Positions 8,801-13,881 of a stretch of 32,019 nucleotides of DNA are shown here, piece after piece. Source of the DNA: an uncultured Acetatifactor sp. (lineage in GTDB: Bacteria; Bacillota; Clostridia; Lachnospirales; Lachnospiraceae); NCBI GenBank assembly GCA_934402375.1, contig CAKRUB010000031.1, forward strand, positions 1-32,019. The letters are read 5' to 3'. Position numbers and translations under genes: made by a program. Position 1 is the stretch's first letter. Every line of letters starts with the position of its first letter. A model generated the notes under the pieces. It did not search any database. It saw nothing but the letters and a program-made list of their open reading frames with translations, and was not told the origin of the DNA.

Positions 8801-8975
8801 CGGGTTTACCCATAAGTCTATTAGGGGGGTAAATTCTAAGGTTGCTCCTGAGTTGGAACGCATTGTTGAGAAATGTATCGAACCTGATTATAAGAACAGA
8901 TACAGAAATTGCGATGAACTAATCCGCGATCTTGATCATTTTATAAACGGTGATACCTCGACATGGCGTGGTTAG
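5850..8975 (+). CDS. PARG-like / SGNH hydrolase / FHA / Ser-Thr kinase fusion protein
   Basis: 1041 residues with at least four recognisable domains in order. (1) About 1-265: bacterial-type poly(ADP-ribose) glycohydrolase (TIGR02452-like), with NPGGG (83-87) and QEE (95-97), the GGG-x(6-8)-QEE signature. (2) About 345-575: SGNH/GDSL hydrolase, with GDS (Ser356), GTND (Asn451) and DGSHP (Asp553, His556). (3) About 580-612: a small Cys/His cluster (C583, H588, C604, C607) that may bind zinc. (4) About 652-747: FHA phosphopeptide-binding domain, with GRS at 674-676, ARHHA at 691-695 and NSTNGT at 710-715. (5) About 776-1035: Hanks-type kinase, with VAIK (Lys812), CRDVKPSN (Asp908), DFG (926-928) and GTVGYAALEQY. 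The glycine-rich loop is poor (AAGSHTVY) and the HRD motif is CRD. There is no membrane segment, so it should be cytoplasmic. The stop is followed at once by repeat copy 3. Confidence 0.9.
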   Translation: MDRSDLIASFQDTLAFSAAGVLCDETKKAADASKIYYENFESAARADEVECYIAVSANTTFAEARKYVNGGRVAVLNFANPVNPGGGVENGAMTQEECLCRSSNLYTCLRASHLFNDYYGYHARMQDHFYSDRLIYTRDVTVFKDDKPVPEMLPREEWFRVDVITCAAPYLGESKYTNLTVLKRIYQSRIANIMEAALDNMVDTIILGAFGCGAFKNPAREVAAAFKSVIESKQYCKKFKNIIFAIKKDSEKSFGENYWTFVNVLENQLLEDCQYYDLPEIVLPTGESIENVTVGFCHLPTNTTIEDVKGLVVSGEGFPDTTRKNNADSYEKQLRFLSWQRKNPFFKKQISILGDSISTLDGYNPEGYNLFFAGDNCAKAGVREMNDTWWGQIINLLGAELLINNSWSGSRVSQLPGSEKLFPSGCSDERTSALHMYDTMPDVIIVYLGTNDWGYGVTPEPWNIGYCDENELNFSCAYETMVKKLQNNYPNAKICCCTLNTTFMSANPGFKFPVAHGGVHIDVYNNIIRSTANRFGCKLIDLAAYHKAYDSIDGSHPNANGMKTLATMMLRELDENISTVLDCEQGNHNYILAERSTGDDKYVCSVCCKVKHEGYSPLPIDDVDTVMIGSAETDEDVIKIDPDATDILYPDTLKLFICSSGKTITLQKAQIEVGRSIEADLNFGADNKYLARHHATFVFGNGRWYLVDNNSTNGTYINSVKLHPGKKYQLAADDEIVFAVHTKLIFYKTPWAPIPPIVPPTPSFIFSKALVAPIKLGTVIDGKYKLERILAAGSHTVYLATVEGENRKVAIKVEDIGRFANPAVIANIKESFELHKAIKHPDVPTMLELIQTSKYIYLVMDYLDGETLDRILDTSGSMESKRAAIVGRNIAKILKTMHELNPPIVCRDVKPSNIMIHNGLDVRMFDFGIAMRYYDDGREDEHIVGTVGYAALEQYKGHARPESDIYGLGMTLYYMLTKDDPKAPGFTHKSIRGVNSKVAPELERIVEKCIEPDYKNRYRNCDELIRDLDHFINGDTSTWRG

Positions 8976-9062
8976 CCAGAGGGACGTTTCTTTTGTCATG
9001 GTCGGGACTATATAGCATGACAGGGGGACAATGGCCGTGACGAAAGAAACGTCCCTGAAGGA
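8976..9062 (+). repeat. Palindromic repeat family, copy 3 (short form without core)
   Basis: This 87-bp unit has the left terminus CCAGAGGGACGTTTC, the internal TGACAGGGGGAC segment also seen in copies 2 and 4, and the right terminus ACGAAAGAAACGTCCCTGAAGGA, but no 247-bp core. It begins directly after the kinase-fusion stop codon. It shows that the family's ends can exist without the palindromic core. Confidence 0.8.
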
Positions 9063-9208
9063 AATTATTCTCCTTATAACAATATGCAGCTGCTGTTGGG
9101 GTATTAAAGTTGTTTTTGGATAAAATGAAAATTGTATGACAGTAGAATGATAGATTCAATCTACCTCTTGTTATACAGGAAAATCTAATAAAAGTAAATA
9201 GTAAATTG

Positions 9209-9237
9209 TTGAGTTTTTCGTCTAAATGTGGTAGCAT
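9209..9237 (+). promoter_or_regulatory. Possible sigma-A promoter, candidate original ychF promoter
   Basis: TTGAGT (9209-9214), a 17-bp spacer and TAGCAT (9232-9237). It sits in the 196 bp between repeat copies 3 and 4, which contain no gene. If real, copy 4 was inserted between it and ychF and lies in the leader. Confidence 0.35.
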
Positions 9238-9258
9238 TTGTCTTTGTAAGAGTAAAAA

Positions 9259-9560
9259 CGTGACAGGGGGACGATGGTCGTGACAAGATACTGGGGTCAA
9301 AAGCCCCGATAGGCTGTAATTGTCAGAATTGTTTGAATGTGTAGGAACCTTTAGCTGTGCTTAGCGGTGACAAAAAAGCGTTATGAGCAAAAATCCGCCT
9401 GTTTGAACGTAGCGAGTTAAGGATTTTTGCGAGTGACCTTAGCTGTTTGATCAACGCTTAGCACAACTTGGTTCCGAAACCCTGAAAACAATTCAGACAA
9501 TTTCAGACAGATGGGGCTTTTGACCCCAGTATCGTGACAAAAGAAACGTCCCCAAAGGAG
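9259..9560 (+). repeat. Palindromic repeat family, copy 4 (core inverted)
   Basis: The left flank (CGTGACAGGGGGACG...) and right flank (GTGACAAAAGAAACGTCCCC) have the same orientation as in copy 2. The core between the perfect 21-bp inverted arms at 9287-9307 and 9513-9533 is reversed. The core is 247 bp, the same length as in copy 2. The outermost left terminus seen in copies 2 and 3 is missing. The right end merges with AAAGGAG (9554-9560), the ribosome binding site of ychF. Copies 3 and 4 with the 196-bp gap between them fill the 590 bp between the kinase fusion and ychF. Confidence 0.9.
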
Positions 9561-9565
9561 AAGAG

Positions 9566-10663
9566 ATGAAACTAGGAATCGTAGGCTTGCCCAACGTGGG
9601 CAAGAGCACACTTTTTAATTCGTTGACAAAGGCAGGGGCGGAGTCGGCAAACTACCCGTTCTGCACGATTGACCCGAATGTGGGAATCGTGGCGGTGCCG
9701 GATGAGAGGCTGAAGCTGCTGGGAGATATGTATAAATCCAAGAAGGTGACTCCCGCGGTGATTGAGTTTGTTGACATTGCGGGACTGGTAAAGGGCGCGT
9801 CGAAGGGCGAGGGACTGGGCAACCAGTTCCTGAGCAACATCCGCGAGGTGGATGCAATCGTGCATGTGGTGAGATGCTTTGAGGATACGAATGTTATCCA
9901 TGTGGACGGCAGTGTCAATCCGCTGCGCGACATTGAGACCATTAATCTGGAGCTGATCTTCTCCGACCTTGAGGTGCTGGAGAGAAGACTGGCGAAGGTA
10001 ATCAAGGCGGCGAGAATGGACAAGACGGCGGCGAAGGAGCAGGCATTCCTCGAGAGGATCAAGGCGCACCTCGAGAGCGGCAAGCAGGCGAAGTCCATGG
10101 AAATCACGGACGAGGACGAGCTGGCGCTGATGAAGGAGTACAATTTCCTGACATGGAAGCCGGTCATCTACGCGGCAAATGTCTCGGAGGATGATCTCGG
10201 GGACGACGGCGCATCAAATGCGATGGTTCAGGAAGTGCGCGAATATGCAAAGAACGAGAACAGTGAGGTCTTTGTGATCTGTGCGCAGATTGAGCAGGAG
10301 ATTTCTGAGCTGGACGATGACGAAAAGGTAATGTTCTTGGAAGACCTCGGATTAAAGGAGTCCGGATTGGATAAACTGATTGCGGCGAGCTATCGTATCC
10401 TCGGACTGATGAGCTTCCTGACAGCCGGTGAGGATGAGACAAGAGCGTGGACGATCAAGATCGGCACGAAGGCGCCGCAGGCGGCAGGCAAGATTCACTC
10501 TGACTTTGAGCGCGGCTTCATCAAGGCTGAGGTCGTGAATTATAAGGATCTGCTGGAGCAGGGTTCACTCGCTGCGGCAAGAGAAAAGGGTCTGGTCGGC
10601 ATCGAGGGAAAAGACTATATCGTGAAGGACGGGGATGTCATTCTGTTCCGCTTCAATGTATAA
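9566..10663 (+). CDS. ychF: Redox-regulated ATPase YchF
   Basis: 365 residues, the normal length. The P-loop is GLPNVGKST (7-15), the switch region includes the DIAGLVKGASKGEGLGNQF block found in YchF/Obg proteins, and the base-recognition motif is NVSE in place of the GTPase NKxD, as expected for this ATP-preferring family. The C-terminal TGS-type region ends with GDVILFRFNV. YchF binds ribosomes and modulates translation and stress responses. ATG 9566 is preceded by AAAGGAG at 5 nt, directly after repeat copy 4. Its GC content is markedly higher than in the island, and I take this as the boundary with the core genome. lgt follows 15 bp downstream, so the pair is probably co-transcribed. Confidence 0.96.
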   Translation: MKLGIVGLPNVGKSTLFNSLTKAGAESANYPFCTIDPNVGIVAVPDERLKLLGDMYKSKKVTPAVIEFVDIAGLVKGASKGEGLGNQFLSNIREVDAIVHVVRCFEDTNVIHVDGSVNPLRDIETINLELIFSDLEVLERRLAKVIKAARMDKTAAKEQAFLERIKAHLESGKQAKSMEITDEDELALMKEYNFLTWKPVIYAANVSEDDLGDDGASNAMVQEVREYAKNENSEVFVICAQIEQEISELDDDEKVMFLEDLGLKESGLDKLIAASYRILGLMSFLTAGEDETRAWTIKIGTKAPQAAGKIHSDFERGFIKAEVVNYKDLLEQGSLAAAREKGLVGIEGKDYIVKDGDVILFRFNV

Positions 10664-10678
10664 GACGGGGAGGAGACT

Positions 10679-11551
10679 ATGAACGCAGGCGAAATCGCGT
10701 TTCCCAATCTGGGAATCTATCTTCACAACGTGCCGAAATCATTCAGTGTTTTCGGATTTACGATCGCCTTTTACGGACTGATTATCGGAATCGGCGTGAT
10801 GGCGGGACTGCTGACAGTGACAAGAATTGCAAAGAAGACAGGGCAGAATCCCGATGATTACTGGGATTTTGCAATCTGGGGAATCCTCTTCGGCGTGATC
10901 GGTGCAAGGCTCTACTATGTGGCGTTTTCGTGGGACGATTACAAGGATAATCTTCTGAACATCTTTAAGCTGCGAAGCGGCGGACTTGCGATTTACGGAG
11001 GTGTGATCGCGGCGTATATTACGCTTTATGTCTGGTGCCGCATCAAGAAGAAAAGCATGGCTCTGGTGGGAGACACCGCCATGCCCGGACTGATTCTCGG
11101 ACAGGCGATCGGCCGCTGGGGAAACTTCATGAACAGGGAAGTGTTCGGCGATTACTATAACGGTCTTTTTTCCATGCAGATCCCGGTCTCCGACGTGCGG
11201 GATCCGAGCGACATCACGGAGAAGATCGCGTCGCACATCCCGGAGGGGGCAAATTACATCAACGTGCATCCGACCTTTCTGTATGAGAGCGTCTGGAATC
11301 TGCTTGTTTTTGTGCTTTTGCTGGTTTACAGGAAACATAAGAAGTTCGACGGAGAGCTGTGTCTGCTCTATCTCGGCGGTTATGGCGTCGGTCGCTTTAT
11401 AATAGAAGGGATTCGGACGGACACACTTTTTGTGCCGGGAACGACGATTCCGGTATCCCAGATTCTGGCACTGGTCATGGTCGTGGCGGCGGTCGTCATA
11501 GATATTCTTGTGCGTGTCCGGCTGAAAAAACGGACGACAGGAAAAAATTAA
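10679..11551 (+). CDS. lgt: Prolipoprotein diacylglyceryl transferase
   Basis: 290 residues with several membrane segments (for example around 22-46, 65-80, 92-112 and 255-280). The signature IGRWGNFMNREVFG is present, as is HPTFLYES and the late GYGVGRFIIEGIRTD motif. Lgt moves diacylglycerol from phosphatidylglycerol onto the lipobox cysteine of prolipoproteins at the membrane, the first step of lipoprotein maturation. ATG 10679 follows GGGGAGG. It lies 15 bp after ychF. A strong terminator at 11655-11685 lies before the dcw promoter. Confidence 0.96.
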   Translation: MNAGEIAFPNLGIYLHNVPKSFSVFGFTIAFYGLIIGIGVMAGLLTVTRIAKKTGQNPDDYWDFAIWGILFGVIGARLYYVAFSWDDYKDNLLNIFKLRSGGLAIYGGVIAAYITLYVWCRIKKKSMALVGDTAMPGLILGQAIGRWGNFMNREVFGDYYNGLFSMQIPVSDVRDPSDITEKIASHIPEGANYINVHPTFLYESVWNLLVFVLLLVYRKHKKFDGELCLLYLGGYGVGRFIIEGIRTDTLFVPGTTIPVSQILALVMVVAAVVIDILVRVRLKKRTTGKN

Positions 11552-11570
11552 TAACGTTGTCAAAAAATTT

Positions 11571-11627
11571 TATGAGGAGCTTTTTTACAGGCGGGATAGA
11601 TATGGACTGTAAAGAAGGCTCCTCATA
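11571..11627. other. Perfect 10-bp inverted repeat downstream of lgt
   Basis: TATGAGGAGC (11571-11580) and GCTCCTCATA (11618-11627) are exact complements, with 37 nt between and TTTTTT right after the first arm. Purpose unknown; it may be an mRNA 3' structure or the remnant of a small element. Confidence 0.5.
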
Positions 11628-11654
11628 CTATATCTTGTGGCTGTTGTATAAGAA

Positions 11655-11685
11655 AGCTCTGCGGGATTCCCGCAGGGCTTTTTTC
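11655..11685 (+). terminator. Rho-independent terminator of the ychF-lgt unit
   Basis: An 11-bp GC-rich stem (AGCTCTGCGGG with CCCGCAGGGCT), an ATT loop and a T run at 11679-11684. It is the expected end of transcription ahead of the dcw promoter. Confidence 0.9.
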
Positions 11686-11711
11686 TGCGCTTTTTTGCCA
11701 AAACTTTACCC

Positions 11712-11740
11712 TTGTCAAATTCTTAAGAATAGTTTAAAAT
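11712..11740 (+). promoter_or_regulatory. Promoter of the dcw cluster
   Basis: TTGTCA (11712-11717), 17 bp, TAAAAT (11735-11740). It lies about 100 bp before mraZ and just upstream of the putative MraZ boxes. Confidence 0.65.
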
Positions 11741-11747
11741 CTATATA

Positions 11748-11788
11748 AAAGTGGGATGAATATGGCACTAAATCCCATAAAGTGGGAT
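11748..11788 (+). promoter_or_regulatory. Putative MraZ operator boxes
   Basis: AAAGTGGGAT occurs twice, at 11748-11757 and 11779-11788, 31 bp apart, with an inverted ATCCCA at 11772-11777. MraZ is known to bind clustered GTGG-type boxes (AAAGTGG in mollicutes) in its own promoter. The position over or just after the transcription start fits autoregulation by repression. Confidence 0.6.
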
Positions 11789-11839
11789 AGAAATCCATAA
11801 ATGTACCAAATACCCTTTTGCTGACTGGTGGTGATTGCG

Positions 11840-12271
11840 ATGTTCATGGGCAGATACAATCATACGATCGATCCTAAAGGCAGGTTGAGTATTCCATCAA
11901 AGTACCGCGAAGTCCTCGGAGACGAGTTTGTGGTCTCAAAGGGAATGGACGGCTGCCTGTTTGTGTACGCAATCGACGATTGGAAGGTCTTTGAAGAGAA
12001 GCTTGCATCACTGCCGCTGATCAATGTGGAGGCAAGGCAGTTTGCAAGATTCTTTCTGTCCGGGGCGCAGTATGTCTCGGTGGACAAGCAGGGACGTATT
12101 CTTATGCCGCAGGATCTGAGGGACTTTGCCGGACTGGAGAAGGATGTCGTGCTTGCCGGAATGGGTGGGCGTATCGAGATCTGGAGCCTCGACAAGTGGA
12201 ATGCCAACAGCGAACAGGTGGACATCAATAAGATTTCAGAGGGAATGATCAATCTGGGACTGACGATTTAA
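11840..12271 (+). CDS. mraZ: Transcriptional regulator MraZ
   Basis: 143 residues from ATG 11840 ([21 protein letters not shown], quoted in part), preferred over the in-frame GTG at 11828 because MFMG is the family's usual start and GGTGGTGA lies just ahead. Two AbrB-like swapped-hairpin domains are visible: about 5-50 with [14 protein letters not shown], and about 75-120 with [17 protein letters not shown]. MraZ is the DNA-binding autoregulator at the head of dcw clusters and forms rings that bind GTGG repeats. Matching boxes are found 50-90 bp upstream. rsmH follows after 46 bp. Confidence 0.95.
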   Translation: MFMGRYNHTIDPKGRLSIPSKYREVLGDEFVVSKGMDGCLFVYAIDDWKVFEEKLASLPLINVEARQFARFFLSGAQYVSVDKQGRILMPQDLRDFAGLEKDVVLAGMGGRIEIWSLDKWNANSEQVDINKISEGMINLGLTI

Positions 12272-12317
12272 GAAGCCACCGGAGAGATGCAGAAGTACAT
12301 GCAGGAATGGAGAATTC

Positions 12318-13262
12318 ATGGAGTTTAATCATTATTCCGTTTTGCTTGCGGAGACCATTGAACAACTTCATATTAAGCCGGACGGAATCTATGTGGACGG
12401 CACGCTGGGCGGCGGCGGACATGCATGGCAGGTGTGCAGCAGACTCACTACAGGTCATTTCTATGGAATCGATCAGGACGACGCGGCGATCGCGGCTGCA
12501 GGAGAGAGGCTTGCTCCCTTCGGAGATAAGGTGACGATCCTGAGAAACAATTACTGCAATATGCGTGCAGCACTTGCGGCAGAAGGTGTGACGGGAGTGG
12601 ACGGGATCGTGCTCGATCTCGGTGTTTCTTCCTACCAGCTCGACACGGAGGAGAGAGGTTTTTCCTACCGTTATGACGCGCCTCTTGACATGCGCATGGA
12701 CAGACGGCAGACGTTGACGGCGAGAGATATTGTGAATAACTATTCCGAGAACGATCTCTACCGCATTATAAGGGACTACGGAGAAGACAGATTTGCAAAG
12801 AATATTGCAAAGCACATTGTGATGAACAGGGCGGACAAGCCCATAGAGACTACCTATGAACTGAACGATATTATCAAGGCTGCGATACCGGCAAAGATGC
12901 GGCAGAACGGACATCCTTCCAAGCAGACCTTCCAGGCAATCCGGATTGAGTGCAACAGAGAGCTGGAGGTGCTGAAGGATTCTCTGGATGATTTCATCGA
13001 TTTGCTGAATCCGGGCGGAAGACTTTGCGTTATTACCTTTCACTCGCTGGAAGACCGTATCGTGAAGACCATATTCAGAAAAAACGAAAACCCCTGTACC
13101 TGTCCGCCGGAATTCCCGGTGTGTGTATGCGGCAAGGTTTCAAAGGGACAGGTGGTGACAAGAAAGGCGATTCTCCCCTCGGCGCAGGAGCTTGCCGAGA
13201 ACAGTCGCTCCAAGAGCGCAAAGCTGAGAGTGTTTGAAAAGGCAATGGGAGAAGCTGACTGA
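12318..13262 (+). CDS. rsmH: 16S rRNA (cytosine(1402)-N4)-methyltransferase
   Basis: 314 residues, full length. The N-terminal [14 protein letters not shown] and the SAM-binding loop [13 protein letters not shown] are typical, followed by the acidic [11 protein letters not shown] strand end and the [11 protein letters not shown] motif; the late [13 protein letters not shown] block is the family's catalytic signature. RsmH (MraW) methylates C1402 of 16S rRNA in the ribosomal P site. ATG 12318 is preceded by AATGGAG. It sits in second place in the dcw operon, as in Bacillus. The 87-bp gap to the ftsL-like gene contains two small hairpins (13268-13290 and 13309-13326). Confidence 0.96.
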   Translation: MEFNHYSVLLAETIEQLHIKPDGIYVDGTLGGGGHAWQVCSRLTTGHFYGIDQDDAAIAAAGERLAPFGDKVTILRNNYCNMRAALAAEGVTGVDGIVLDLGVSSYQLDTEERGFSYRYDAPLDMRMDRRQTLTARDIVNNYSENDLYRIIRDYGEDRFAKNIAKHIVMNRADKPIETTYELNDIIKAAIPAKMRQNGHPSKQTFQAIRIECNRELEVLKDSLDDFIDLLNPGGRLCVITFHSLEDRIVKTIFRKNENPCTCPPEFPVCVCGKVSKGQVVTRKAILPSAQELAENSRSKSAKLRVFEKAMGEAD

Positions 13263-13267
13263 AAATA

Positions 13268-13326
13268 GTGTGAGAAAGAGTGTTTCACACACAAATTTGT
13301 ATCTGCGCTAGGTACTGAAGTACCTA
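13268..13326 (+). other. Two small hairpins between rsmH and the ftsL-like gene
   Basis: GTGTGA (13268-13273) pairs with TCACAC (13285-13290), and TAGGTAC (13309-13315) with GTACCTA (13320-13326) around a TGAA loop. No T run follows, so they are more likely processing or stability elements than terminators. Confidence 0.4.
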
Positions 13327-13349
13327 AAAGCTGCAGGTTACTGAAAGGC

Positions 13350-13865
13350 ATGGAAAGTGTTATGAGCCAGAATAGAAGGAACTACAGACAGGCTGCATAT
13401 GATAAGGATAGACGCGCGAACGCCGGAGGGAATCGTGGCGTTTACGTTTATGGGAATACTGTACGCAAAATTGACGTGGAAAGAGAGTGGGAGACTGCTC
13501 CGCAGAGACCGGTACAGCCCTCCGTCCGGAAAAACCGTGACAAGGCGCGCCACATGAGCGCCGGCTACGTTATCTTTCTGGCGGTCGCAATGTGCGCGGC
13601 TGCACTGATTCTGGTGAACTATATCCAGCTGCAGGCGGATCTGACGAACCGTACCAGAAGCGTTGCGAACAAGCAGAGCGAATTGAATAACCTGAAGGTG
13701 GCAAACGACGAGGAGTACAACAGGATACTGAGCAGCATTGACCTCGAGGAGATCAAGCGCATTGCGATCGGTGAGCTGGGGATGACCTATGCCCAGGAGG
13801 GACAGATCGTGCTTTACAGCAATGAGGGAAGCGACTATATGCGCAAGGTTCCGGAGTCAAATTAG
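13350..13865 (+). CDS. ftsL: FtsL-like cell-division protein
   Basis: 171 residues. A basic cytoplasmic N-terminus of about 70 residues is followed by one membrane segment (about 71-91, AGYVIFLAVAMCAAALILVNY in part) and an extracytoplasmic coiled-coil stretch (LQADLTNRTRSVANKQSELNNLK in part). This is the layout of FtsL/DivIC proteins, which bridge FtsQ/DivIB and the septal synthase. Position between rsmH and a class B PBP is the usual ftsL place. Primary sequence of FtsL is poorly conserved, so the assignment depends mostly on topology and context. ATG 13350 has GAAAGG almost touching it; ATG 13362 is an alternative start. Confidence 0.8.
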   Translation: MESVMSQNRRNYRQAAYDKDRRANAGGNRGVYVYGNTVRKIDVEREWETAPQRPVQPSVRKNRDKARHMSAGYVIFLAVAMCAAALILVNYIQLQADLTNRTRSVANKQSELNNLKVANDEEYNRILSSIDLEEIKRIAIGELGMTYAQEGQIVLYSNEGSDYMRKVPESN

Positions 13866-13881
13866 CAGAGGTGAATTGCGA

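Noticed and set aside
1..9560. CRISPR array or integron attC sites for the repeated segments.
   Set aside because: Copies are few, kilobases apart and each has a long palindromic core; there are no short regular spacers, cas genes or integrase. attC-like boundary motifs were not seen.
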